DNA of 64,000 nt, from positions 75,301-139,300 of the forward strand of contig NZ_ANBE01000006.1 in the NCBI RefSeq assembly GCF_000341145.1. Reading direction: 5' to 3'. The position numbers and the translations under genes are program-made. Positions 50,384 through 58,524 of the stretch are shown here, piece after piece. The stretch's first letter is position 1. Each line of letters starts with the position of its first letter. The notes under the pieces were generated by a model, which had not been told where the DNA came from, made no database searches, and was given only the letters and a program-made list of their open reading frames with translations. Source of the DNA: Nocardiopsis xinjiangensis YIM 90004. GTDB lineage: Bacteria > Actinomycetota > Actinomycetes > Streptosporangiales > Streptosporangiaceae.

Positions 50384-51330
50384 CAGCGCACCTGCAGCTC
50401 GGGCAGGGACGCGGCGATCTGTTCGCGGCGCGGTTCCAACCAGGGCGGGAGTTTCAGGGAGCGGCCCAACTCCAGCAGGGGCTCGTCGTAGTCGAACCCG
50501 GGTCCGTCGGTGGCGATCTCCAGGAGCACTCCTCCGGGTTCGCGGAAGTAGATGGAGGTGAAGTAGCTGCGGTCGCGGATCTCGGTCACACCGACCCCGT
50601 CCTGGGCCAGGTTCTGGCGCCAGGACTCTTGGGTCTGACCGTCGGGTGCGCGGTAGGCGACGTGGTGAACGGTGCCGGCGGCGACCAGTCCGCGTTCGGC
50701 GCGGGGACGGGCGAGCACGTCGACGATGGTGCCCACGCCCTCGGTGGCGGCATTGGTGCGAAAGCGCAGGCGCCCCTGGTCCTCGCTCTCCAGACGGAAG
50801 CCGAGTTGACCGTGGAGCATCTCGACGGTGCCGTCCACGTCCTGCTCGGTCAGGGTGACCGAGCGGATACCGCGGATGGCGTGCTGGGGCGGGACCGCTC
50901 CCCCGTCCCAGGGTTCGGTGTCGTGGTGGTCGGCGCCGGCGGCGAGTTCGATGAGCAGGCCGTCGGGGTCGCGCAAGGTGAGCACGTCCTCCTGGCCGCG
51001 TTCGGTGGGACGGCTGGTGGGCACGTCCAGGGCGGCCAGGTGCTGGGCCCACCAGCCCAGGGAGCCTTCGGGCACGGAGAAGGTCGTGGTGGTGGCCTGT
51101 CCTGCGCCGATGCGGCCTTTGGGGGCGTCGGGCCAGGGAAAGAAGGTCATGATGGTGCCGGGGTTGCCCGCGCGGTCGCCGTAGTAGAAGTGGTAGGTCT
51201 CCGGGGAGTCGAAGTTGACGGTGCGTTTGACCATGCGCATGCCCAACGCGTTGAGGTAGAAGTCGGCGTTGGCCTGTGGGTCGCTGGCGATGGCGGTCAC
51301 GTGGTGGATCCCCGCCGGGCGCACATCCAT
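50383..51330 (-). CDS. Ring-cleaving dioxygenase, MhqO-like (VOC family)
   Basis: 315-residue two-domain vicinal-oxygen-chelate protein. GIHHVTAIASDPQANADFYLNALGMRMVKRTVNFD opens the first domain, and GTVHHVAYRAPDGQTQESWRQ and FREPGGVLLEIATDGPGF supply the metal His and Glu of the second. It resembles hydroquinone dioxygenases induced by quinones. ATG at 51330 with GGAG upstream. Operon with the carboxylesterase. A MarR-like operator lies about 50 bp upstream. Confidence 0.88.
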   Translation of the reverse strand: MDVRPAGIHHVTAIASDPQANADFYLNALGMRMVKRTVNFDSPETYHFYYGDRAGNPGTIMTFFPWPDAPKGRIGAGQATTTTFSVPEGSLGWWAQHLAALDVPTSRPTERGQEDVLTLRDPDGLLIELAAGADHHDTEPWDGGAVPPQHAIRGIRSVTLTEQDVDGTVEMLHGQLGFRLESEDQGRLRFRTNAATEGVGTIVDVLARPRAERGLVAAGTVHHVAYRAPDGQTQESWRQNLAQDGVGVTEIRDRSYFTSIYFREPGGVLLEIATDGPGFDYDEPLLELGRSLKLPPWLEPRREQIAASLPELQVR

Positions 51331-51377
51331 GTCGTCTCCGTTTTCCGTGGGGCTCGCCGGTTCTCGGCCCCCTCATA

Positions 51378-51395
51378 TAGTTGAATTTTAAACTA
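51378..51395. promoter_or_regulatory. MarR-type operator of the dioxygenase operon
   Basis: TAGTTGAATTTTAAACTA, an 18-bp dyad with 7 of 9 pairs matching, A/T-rich against a G/C-rich background. MarR/DUF24 redox regulators of quinone-detoxification genes use dyads of this size. It sits 48 bp upstream of the dioxygenase start and shares ATTTTAAACT with 47396-47417. Confidence 0.6.
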
Positions 51396-51476
51396 CACCG
51401 GGTGGCTCTGTCCTCCCCACCCTGCCCGCGGTCAGCCCCTCTGTCGCCCAACGCAGCCCCAAGGCCGCTTGTGGCC

Positions 51477-52700
51477 TCAGTCCAGGCGGCGCAGACGCAG
51501 GGCGATGAGAGCGGCCAGCACGGTCAGGCCGACCGCGAAACCCAGGGCCCCGTTCCAACCCACGGCGTCGTAGACCAGACCACCCATCCAGCCGAACAGG
51601 CTCGATCCCAGGTAGTAGCACAGGGTGTAGATGGCCATGGCCTGGGAGCGGGCGCGTACGGCCCGTGTGCCCACCCAGGCCGAGGCGGTGGCGTGGGCGC
51701 TGAAGAAAGCGAAGGTGAGCACGAGCAGGGCGCCGATCACCACCGTCAGGAAGGGGGCGGCCAGGGCGGCCGTCCCGGCCACCATCAGCGCGCCGGCCGC
51801 TGTCAGGACGGTGTATCCGCCCCAGCGCACCGTCATGGACCCGGCCGCGGCCGAACCGGCCATGCCGGCGGTGTAGGCCAGGAACAGCAGGGAGGCGGCG
51901 GCCTGGCTCAGCCCGAAGGGGTGGTCCATCAGGCGGAAACCCAGCAGGTTGTAGACGGTCATGAAGGCGCCCATGAGCAGCAGGGCCTGGGCGTACAGGG
52001 GCAGTAGTCCGCGGGTGTTCAGGGCGGCGCGCAGGCGTGAGGCCGTGCCCCCTCCCCTGCCGCCGTCGGTGCGGGAGGTGGCGGTGCCGGCCCGGGCACG
52101 GGGCAGGACGAGGACGAAGACGGCCAGGGCGAGCAGGCCCAGCAGGGTGTTGGCGCCCACGCCCCACTGCCAGCCGCCGTAGTCGGCGGCCATGCCGGCA
52201 AGCAGGCGTCCGCCCATGCCGCCCAGGGGGTTGCCGGCGATGTAGAGGCCGGTGGCGCGGGGCACGTCGGCCGGGTGGATCTCCTCGGCCAGGTAGGCCA
52301 CGGCTGCGGCCGGGACCCCGCCCAGGGCGGCGCCTTGGAGGGCGCGCAGGGCCAGCAGCAGGACCAGGTCGCTCGCGAAGGGGGCCGCGCAGCCCACGAG
52401 GGTGGCCAGGAGCAGGGACAGGGTGATGACGCGGGCGCGGCCCAGGCGGTCGGCCAGGCCGCTCCAGACAAGGGTGAAGCCGGCCATGCCGCCGGTGGCC
52501 AGGGAGATGGCCAGGGCGGCCTGGGCGGCGGTGGTGTCGAAGCCCTGGGCCACGGCGGGCAGGATCGGTTGGAGCGACCACAGTTGGGCGAAGGTCGCCA
52601 CGGCTGCTGCGATCAGGGCGATGACCGTGCGCCGGTAGGCCGGGGTACCGGCTCTGGGGCGTGAGTCTCGGTCGGGTGTGGATGTGCTGGTCACGGTCAT
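51477..52700 (-). CDS. MFS efflux transporter (YnfM/AraJ type)
   Basis: 407-residue transporter with 12 helices. The helix 2-3 loop LVWSGLADRLGRARVITLSL is the MFS A-motif, ALRALQGAALGGVPAAAVAYLAEE the helix 4 region. It resembles drug/arabinose efflux proteins (DHA1). ATG at 52700. The divergent LysR gene and the nested dyads between them form a common MFS/LysR divergon. Confidence 0.88.
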   Translation of the reverse strand: MTVTSTSTPDRDSRPRAGTPAYRRTVIALIAAAVATFAQLWSLQPILPAVAQGFDTTAAQAALAISLATGGMAGFTLVWSGLADRLGRARVITLSLLLATLVGCAAPFASDLVLLLALRALQGAALGGVPAAAVAYLAEEIHPADVPRATGLYIAGNPLGGMGGRLLAGMAADYGGWQWGVGANTLLGLLALAVFVLVLPRARAGTATSRTDGGRGGGTASRLRAALNTRGLLPLYAQALLLMGAFMTVYNLLGFRLMDHPFGLSQAAASLLFLAYTAGMAGSAAAGSMTVRWGGYTVLTAAGALMVAGTAALAAPFLTVVIGALLVLTFAFFSAHATASAWVGTRAVRARSQAMAIYTLCYYLGSSLFGWMGGLVYDAVGWNGALGFAVGLTVLAALIALRLRRLD

Positions 52701-52726
52701 GATTCCACGCTAGAAAGGCGCGTTTT

Positions 52727-52773
52727 CATACGTCCAATGCATGATTTTCCGTTGATGCATACTGTTACGTATG
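52727..52773. promoter_or_regulatory. Nested dyads in the MFS/LysR divergon
   Basis: Outer arms CATACGT (52727-52733) and ACGTATG (52767-52773) enclose two ATGCAT hexamers (52737-52742 and 52755-52760). The right outer arm includes the LysR ATG, so binding would block LysR translation start or transcription. Fits LysR-type autoregulation. Confidence 0.6.
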
Positions 52774-53709
52774 GATTCTCCTGAGGTGGACCGTTTTCTG
52801 GGGGCGTTGGTGCCCCGCCTGCGGATGATCACGGCGGTGGCGCGCACCGAGCACATCACCCAGGCGGCCGAGTCGTTGCGGATGCCCCAGCCCACTCTGA
52901 GCAGGTCTTTGGCGCGGCTGCAGGAGGAGTTGGGGTTGGCGCTGGTCGAGCGCACGGGGCGGGGCGTGCGCCTGACCCGGGCGGGGCGGTTGCTGTTGCC
53001 GCACGTGGAGCGTGCCTTGGAGGACCTGACCCATGGGGTGTCGGAGATCACCGGTGGTGAGCAGGGCCGGGTGGCGCTGTCCTTCCTGCCCACCCTCGGG
53101 GTGGAGGTGGTTCCGGCGCTGCTGCGCGGGTTCCGGGTCGAGCACCCCGGGGTGCGCTTCTCCCTGAGCCAGGAGCCGTGGGCGCAGTCGCTGCGGCGGC
53201 TCTCGGCGGGCCGGGCGGACCTGGCGCTGACCTCTCCCCTGCCTTCGTCCCCGGGGCTGGCCGCGGCGGTGCTGCACACCCAGGCGCTGCGGTTGGTGGT
53301 GCCCGAGCATCACCGGCTGGTTTCCACAGGGGCGGCGGAGGTGCCGTTGGCGGCGGTGCCTGAGGAGTTCATCCTGCTCAAGCCCGGGCGCGGGGTGCGG
53401 CACCTGACCGACCGGCTGGGTGAGCGTGCCGGGTTCACGCCCCGGGTGGCCTTCGAGGCCGACGACATCGCCACAGCGCGCGGGTTGGTGGGTGCGGGGT
53501 TGGGGGTGTCGGTGCTGCCTGCGCGGCCGGAGGGCCCGTTGCCGGGGACGGTGGAGCTGGGGATCGCCGACGGGCAGGCCGAGCGCCCCATCGGGTTGGT
53601 CTGGCCCGTGGCGGGTTCGGGGGGCGGATACGAGCCGCCGGCGGTGGGATTGTTCCGGGACTACGTGCGCCGGGTGGGGCCGCGGGTCATCCCGGACCTG
53701 ACCGGGTGA
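52771..53709 (+). CDS. LysR family transcriptional regulator
   Basis: 312-residue LysR protein. The N-terminal HTH (RLRMITAVARTEHITQAAESLRMPQPTLSRSLARLQEELGLALVER) and the substrate-binding domain (GRVALSFLPTLGVEVVPALLRGFRVEHPGVRF, LVGAGLGVSVLP) are complete. No ribosome site precedes the ATG, so a leaderless mRNA is possible. Divergent from the MFS gene it probably controls. Confidence 0.92.
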   Translation: MDSPEVDRFLGALVPRLRMITAVARTEHITQAAESLRMPQPTLSRSLARLQEELGLALVERTGRGVRLTRAGRLLLPHVERALEDLTHGVSEITGGEQGRVALSFLPTLGVEVVPALLRGFRVEHPGVRFSLSQEPWAQSLRRLSAGRADLALTSPLPSSPGLAAAVLHTQALRLVVPEHHRLVSTGAAEVPLAAVPEEFILLKPGRGVRHLTDRLGERAGFTPRVAFEADDIATARGLVGAGLGVSVLPARPEGPLPGTVELGIADGQAERPIGLVWPVAGSGGGYEPPAVGLFRDYVRRVGPRVIPDLTG

Positions 53710-53748
53710 AGGGCGGGCCCGTGTGTGCCGGACCCGCCCTTCACCCGG
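53702..53748. terminator. 16-bp perfect-stem bidirectional terminator
   Basis: CCGGGTGAAGGGCGGG (53702-53717) pairs exactly with CCCGCCCTTCACCCGG (53733-53748) around a 15-nt loop. It overlaps the LysR stop and ends 14 bp before the convergent kinase gene. Confidence 0.8.
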
Positions 53749-53761
53749 TGTGGGGCCGTGG

Positions 53762-55489
53762 TCAGGACCAGAAGCCGAAGCTGTACAGCAGCCCGTTGGT
53801 GGCGGCGATGACGGCCAGGGCCAGTACCGATCCCACCACGTAGGAGGTGCGCAGCGACCGGATCAGGTACTCCAGCGAGACCAGGTTGTTGAGCAGGAAG
53901 TAGCCCAGCATCGTGGCGTGCCAGAAGGAGTCCATGGACAGCGGCTCGAAGTAGGAGGGGGTCCCGGTCCACACGTCGGTCTCGGTGGTGAACCAGGACC
54001 AGGCCAGGGCGGCCCCGTACCCGAGCGGGATCTGGATGAGCGGCAGGACCAGCAGGGGCAGGAGTTTGACGAAGCTCCACAGGCCCGGCTGTGCGGCGCG
54101 GCGTGCCTGGGCCTGGGCGCGGCGGGTGGCCTCCTGTTCGGCGCGCAGGCGTTCGCGGTGGGCGCGTTGTTCCTCCTGCCTGCGGCGCTGGTCCTCCTGC
54201 TGTCGGCGTTGTTCTTCCTGGCGCCGGCGCTGCTCCTGCTGTGGGCGGGCCTGGTCCTGCCGGCCCTGCTGCCGGCCGGTCCGTGAGCGCGGTTCGCCGT
54301 ACAGGTCCGCGTAGGGGTCCTGGTTCTGGGCCCCCTGCCCGTACTGGGCGGTGGGCGGGCTCTGCTGTTGGGTGGCCGGCAGGGGCGCTGTGCCCTGGGG
54401 GCCCTGCTGGGACCGGCCCATGACCGAGGTGGCGTCGTCGGCGCCCTGGCCGGTCTGTGCGTCTCGGGGCGCGGCCTGGGTCCGGGCGTCCTCGCCCGGG
54501 GCGTGTGCGGCCGCGGCGCCGGCGGCGGCCCCTGCGGCCCCGCCCAGGAGCGCGGCTCCGCCCGGGCCCATCCCCTGCTGGGTGCGCTCGTGTGCGGCGG
54601 TCTCGCCGGCGGAGGTGGCCAGAGCCTTGTTGACCTGGGCGACCTGTTCCTGCACCCCGGACATCACCGCGGGGGGCAGCCAGGCGGTTCCTGCGGGGAC
54701 GTCGCCGACGTAGTCGAGGATCTGGCCGGGTGTGGGGCGTGCGTTCGGGTCCTTGGCCAGGCAGGCCGCGACCAGTTGGCGCAGGTTCTCGGGCAGACGG
54801 CTCAGGTCGGGTTCGTGGCTGATGATGCGCATGACCATCGTGGGCATGTTGCCTTCGCCGAAGGGGCCGCCTCCGGTGGCTGCGTAGGACAGGACGGCGC
54901 CGTAGGCGAACAGGTCGCTGGCGGGGGTCATGGTCTCGCCCTGGACCTGTTCGGGGCTCATGAACCCGGGGGTGCCGATGACCGACTGGGTGGCGGCGGT
55001 GCCGTCGGTGGCGCGGGCGATGCCGAAGTCGATGACGCGGGGCCCGTCCTCGGCCAGCAGGACGTTGCCGGGTTTGAGGTCGCGGTGGATCAGTCCCACG
55101 CGGTGGATCTCGGTCAGGGCCTCGGCCAGTCCGGCGGCCAGTACGCGCACGGTGGGTTCGGGCAGGGGCCCGTGGTTCTGGACCGCATCGTCCAGCGGGA
55201 GGGAAGGCACGTAGGAGGTCACCAGCCAGGGGACCTCGTCCTCGGGGTCGGCGTCGATGACCGGTGCGGTGAAGGCGCCGCTGACCTGGCGGGCGGCGTT
55301 GACCTCGCGGGCGAAGCGCTCGCGGAAGGAGGCGTCGGCGGCCATGTGCGGGTGGATGCGTTTGACGGCCACCGCGCGGCCTCCGGCGGAGCGTCCGAAG
55401 AACACCTGACCCATTCCGCCGGCGCCCAACCGGCCGATCAACCGGTACCGGCCGATGCGCTCCGGGTCGCTGCTCTCCAAAGGACCCAA
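53762..55489 (-). CDS. Ser/Thr protein kinase with C-terminal membrane domain
   Basis: About 575 residues. The kinase (about 12-270) has LGAGGMGQVFFGRS, VKRIHP (Lys), HRDLKPGNVLL, DFGIAR and GTPGFMSPEQV. A long linker is Ala/Gly/Gln-rich, then Arg/Gln/Glu repeats (QRRRQEEQRRQQEDQ) predict a charged coiled coil, and the last 140 residues hold three to four helices. There is no PASTA or sensor domain. Several in-frame TTG codons (55498, 55489, 55480) follow GGAGG; 55489 has the best spacing. Confidence 0.87.
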   Translation of the reverse strand: MGPLESSDPERIGRYRLIGRLGAGGMGQVFFGRSAGGRAVAVKRIHPHMAADASFRERFAREVNAARQVSGAFTAPVIDADPEDEVPWLVTSYVPSLPLDDAVQNHGPLPEPTVRVLAAGLAEALTEIHRVGLIHRDLKPGNVLLAEDGPRVIDFGIARATDGTAATQSVIGTPGFMSPEQVQGETMTPASDLFAYGAVLSYAATGGGPFGEGNMPTMVMRIISHEPDLSRLPENLRQLVAACLAKDPNARPTPGQILDYVGDVPAGTAWLPPAVMSGVQEQVAQVNKALATSAGETAAHERTQQGMGPGGAALLGGAAGAAAGAAAAHAPGEDARTQAAPRDAQTGQGADDATSVMGRSQQGPQGTAPLPATQQQSPPTAQYGQGAQNQDPYADLYGEPRSRTGRQQGRQDQARPQQEQRRRQEEQRRQQEDQRRRQEEQRAHRERLRAEQEATRRAQAQARRAAQPGLWSFVKLLPLLVLPLIQIPLGYGAALAWSWFTTETDVWTGTPSYFEPLSMDSFWHATMLGYFLLNNLVSLEYLIRSLRTSYVVGSVLALAVIAATNGLLYSFGFWS

Positions 55490-56196
55490 CGTCCTCAACC
55501 TCCGACTCTGCCGTGTCTGTCTTGCCTGCGGCTCCAGTGATCGTAGCCAACCGCGCGTGGTGCCGGGGACGCAGCGGGGGGGGCGCGGGGCGCGTCATCG
55601 GCCGAGGGCGCCGGGTCCGGGTGCGGCGTGGTGGCGGGGGTTCCCCCACGGTGTGGGCCCCGGTCGGCCCGCGGGTCTCGCGGGGATCCGGGCCGAGCGT
55701 GGCGGCGGTGCTGGTCGGACGGGTCCGGGGCGGGGACGGGACGGTTCCCTGGTGGCCGTCATCGGCCATCGTCGCCAGAGGCAGGACGGGGGCCGGTGCT
55801 GGGCTCTAGGGTCGGTGACATCACGAACAGGACATGGCAGGGACCTCCTCGGCGGGCCGCGCATCGAGGCCCGGTCGTGGACGGCGCACGCGGTCTCCTG
55901 GGCCCGGGCACAGCGCGCTGGTCACCTCGGGCGGCTGTTGTGCGTCGGCTCCGGCGGCTCGGCCCTCGCAACCGCCCACGCGCGGTTGCGAGGCGCGGAC
56001 CCGCAGGTGCGGACGGCGCGGCATCTCGGGCGGGTCCGGCGGGCGAGGGCATCATGGGACGTGCTCTTCGACCGGTTGCCCGGTGCGGCGTCGCGGGTGT
56101 CGGCCGAACGGTTCCCGGGGTGGTGTCGCTGCCGCGGCGGTGCCGGACGTTGACGGTGCGGGGGTTGGCGGACTTCCCGGTGAAGGTGGGTGTGCG
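55490..56196. other. Gene-free stretch with a strong hairpin
   Basis: About 700 bp between the kinase and the xylanase. Several overlapping frames are open because of base composition, but none shows a domain. CCTCGCAACCG (55964-55974) and CGGTTGCGAGG (55983-55993) form a perfect 11-bp stem with an 8-nt loop, which may be a leader structure or terminator. Confidence 0.5.
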
Positions 56197-56199
56197 TTG

Positions 56200-57324
56200 G
56201 TGGCTCGGCAGCAGGGTGGAGCGGGGGCGCCGTGGTGGCGTCGCGGGGCTCTGGCAGCGGTGGCCGTGGGTGTGGTGGTGCTGGTGGTGGGCGCCGCGCT
56301 GGTGTTGGTGCCCTGGTCGGGTGAGCGGGAGAGCGATCACGCCGAGGGTGATCTGCGGCAGTTGGCCGATGCCCGGGGGATGGATCTGGGGGTCGCGGTG
56401 GCGGTGGATCCCTTGGCTCGGGACAGCACCTATCAGGACGTGGTCTCGGGCAACTACACGTCGATGACGGCCGAGAACACGATGAAGTGGTCGTTGGTCC
56501 AACCCGAGCGGGGCGAGTTCGACTTCAGCGGCCCGGACGCGCTGGTGGATTTCGCCGACGAGCACGGGATGTCGATGCGCGGGCACACGCTGACCTGGCA
56601 CAACCAGCTGCCGGAGTGGTTGGCCGAAGGCGAGTGGGAGGAAGAGGAGCTGCGCGAGGTGCTGCAGGAGCACACCGAGGCGCTCCTGGGGCGTTACCAG
56701 GGCCGGATGCAGGCCTGGGACGTGATCAACGAGCCCTTCCAGGACGACGGGCCCGAGCTGCGGGAGAACCTGTGGTTGGAGGCGATGGGCGAGGACTACA
56801 TCGCCCACGCGTTGTGGACGGCCAACGCGGTCGACCCCGACGCCGAGCTCTACATCAACGAGTTCAACGTCGAGGGCGGCGGGGCCAAGTCCGATGCGTT
56901 GTACGAGTTGGCCTCGGACCTGTTGGAGCGGGACGTGCCCTTGCACGGGATCGGGTTCCAGAGCCATTTCCTGCACGGCCAGGTGCCCGATGACCTGGTG
57001 GAGCAGATGGAGCGTTTCACCGACCTGGGGTTGGATGTGGCCGTCACCGAGCTGGATGTGCGTATCCCCGAGCCCGTGGGCCAGGAGCAGATCGAGGAGC
57101 AGGGCCAGGAGTACCGGCAGGTGGTACAGGCGTGCCTGGAGGTGGAGCGCTGCCCGGGTGTGACGGTCTGGGGCGCGGCCGAGCACCATTCGTGGGTGCC
57201 CGAGTGGTTCCCGGGGACGGCACAAGCGTTGCCCTTCGATGAGAACTACGTTCCCAAGCCGGCGCGCAGCGGCATGGTGGACGCGCTCAGCCGCCGACGG
57301 CAGGGGCGCCGCCCTTCGCGGTGA
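56200..57324 (+). CDS. Endo-1,4-beta-xylanase, GH10
   Basis: About 374-residue glycoside hydrolase family 10 enzyme. A basic start (ARQQGG...WWRR) and a hydrophobic helix form a signal anchor. The catalytic domain includes YTSMTAENTMKWSLVQPERG, MRGHTLTWHNQLPEWL, WDVINEPF (acid/base Glu178) and VAVTELDVRIPEP (nucleophile Glu284). It hydrolyses xylan outside the cell. No carbohydrate-binding module. GTG at 56200 or TTG at 56197 after GAAGGTGGG. No GGGAGCGCTCCC-type CelR box was seen. Confidence 0.92.
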   Translation: MARQQGGAGAPWWRRGALAAVAVGVVVLVVGAALVLVPWSGERESDHAEGDLRQLADARGMDLGVAVAVDPLARDSTYQDVVSGNYTSMTAENTMKWSLVQPERGEFDFSGPDALVDFADEHGMSMRGHTLTWHNQLPEWLAEGEWEEEELREVLQEHTEALLGRYQGRMQAWDVINEPFQDDGPELRENLWLEAMGEDYIAHALWTANAVDPDAELYINEFNVEGGGAKSDALYELASDLLERDVPLHGIGFQSHFLHGQVPDDLVEQMERFTDLGLDVAVTELDVRIPEPVGQEQIEEQGQEYRQVVQACLEVERCPGVTVWGAAEHHSWVPEWFPGTAQALPFDENYVPKPARSGMVDALSRRRQGRRPSR

Positions 57325-57449
57325 GTGGCGCGGGTTCCAGCGAGGTGTTGGAGCCTGAGAGGCTCTTGTGCTCGACAGTCGGAGACGCCGTGGCCCCGCC
57401 CCCCTTTCGCGTCCGAGCCGGCCGCCGTGTTGGAGCGCACGGGGCGGCG

Positions 57450-57632
57450 GCACGGGCGGAGGACCTGTCGGGGTTGCCTCCGGCGTTCTTGGACGTGGGC
57501 GCGGCCGAGACGTTCCGGGACGAGGTGGTGGCCTTCGCCTCGCGTATCTGGCCGGTGGGCGGGCACGCGGAGCTGCACGTGTGGCCGGGGGCCTGCCACG
57601 CCTTCGACGAGCCGGCCCGCAGGCGTCGGTGA
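57450..57632 (+). pseudogene. Fragment of an alpha/beta-hydrolase (esterase/lipase)
   Basis: The 60 codons DLSGLPPAFLDVGAAETFRDEVVAF...GGHAELHVWPGACHAFDEPA match the C-terminal end of alpha/beta-hydrolase-3 esterases, including the acid/His region. The 5' two thirds with the nucleophile serine is missing. The preceding 130 bp carry no family-like sequence. Remnant directly downstream of the xylanase; the rest of 57325-57785 has only the hairpin 57721-57740 and a copy of the GACGATGTAGAT motif. Confidence 0.6.
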
Positions 57633-57720
57633 GCAGGGCGGCGGTGGTCCAGCGCCTGCCGTGGTTGTTGCGGGTACTGGGGCGTTGAGGGTTTTGCGTC
57701 TTCGTGTCAGGGCCTGGTGG

Positions 57721-57740
57721 TCGGCTGTGGCTACAGCCGA
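57721..57740. terminator. 8-bp perfect-stem hairpin
   Basis: TCGGCTGT and ACAGCCGA flank GGCT. It lies between the esterase remnant and the convergent pentapeptide-repeat gene and could terminate either side. Confidence 0.55.
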
Positions 57741-57785
57741 CCGCGCCCTTGACGATGTAGATCCATGATTCGGACGGGAACAGGT

Positions 57786-58487
57786 TCAAGTGAGCACGGT
57801 GATGCCCAGGGCAGCCAGGAGCGTGCCGGCCTGGGCGGGTCCGATGCTCGCCCCGCGCAAGGCCCCGGCCTCCTGCAGGGTGGGCTCGCCCAGATCGGCC
57901 CCGCGCAGGTCCGCGCCCCGGAAGTCGGCCGCGACCCAGGTGGCCCCGCGCAGGCGCGCATCGCTCCAGACGGTCTCGCGCAGGTCCGCGCCGGACAGGT
58001 CCGCCTCGTCCATACGCAACCCTTCGAGCGTCTGACCGCGCAGGTTCATGCCCTTGCACCGGGCGAGCATGAGGTTGCACTGGGCGAAGGTGTGGCCGAC
58101 CCCGCGCAAGGAGGTCAGGTCGGCGCCGGTCATGCGGCAGCCGGTGAAGACGGTGTCGGTGAGCAGGGCGCCCTGGAAGCGGGTGTTGGCCAGGTCCATC
58201 CCCTCGAAGCGGGTGTCGGTGCAGTCGGTGTGGGAGAAGGCGGCCCCGGAGGCGCTGCCGCCGGTGAGGCGGGCCTGGTCCAGCACGGCGCGTTCGAGGC
58301 GGGCCCCGTCCAGGCGGCAGTCGGCGAAAGCGGCCCCGGCCAGGTCCGCGCCGCGCAGGTCGGCCTCGGTGAGGTCGCAGCGGGTGAAGACCCGCGGGGC
58401 CGGCGCGGGCGCGGTCAGGGCCCGGCGCAGGTCCGCCCCGGCCAGGTCGGCGTCGGTGTGGTGGGTGGTGTCGGGATCGATACTCAT
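57786..58487 (-). CDS. Pentapeptide-repeat protein
   Basis: 233-residue right-handed quadrilateral beta-helix made of A(D/N)Lxx repeats: DADLAGADLRRAL, CDLTEADLRGADLAGAAF, DGARLERAVLDQARL, DLANTRFQGALL, DEADLSGADLRETV, DFRGADLRGADLGEP. Qnr-like members mimic DNA and protect gyrase. The central loop deviates, as in Qnr. ATG at 58487. Confidence 0.88.
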   Translation of the reverse strand: MSIDPDTTHHTDADLAGADLRRALTAPAPAPRVFTRCDLTEADLRGADLAGAAFADCRLDGARLERAVLDQARLTGGSASGAAFSHTDCTDTRFEGMDLANTRFQGALLTDTVFTGCRMTGADLTSLRGVGHTFAQCNLMLARCKGMNLRGQTLEGLRMDEADLSGADLRETVWSDARLRGATWVAADFRGADLRGADLGEPTLQEAGALRGASIGPAQAGTLLAALGITVLT

Positions 58488-58524
58488 GGGGGTCGAGCTT
58501 AGGCAGGGGCCACGACAGTTCGGC

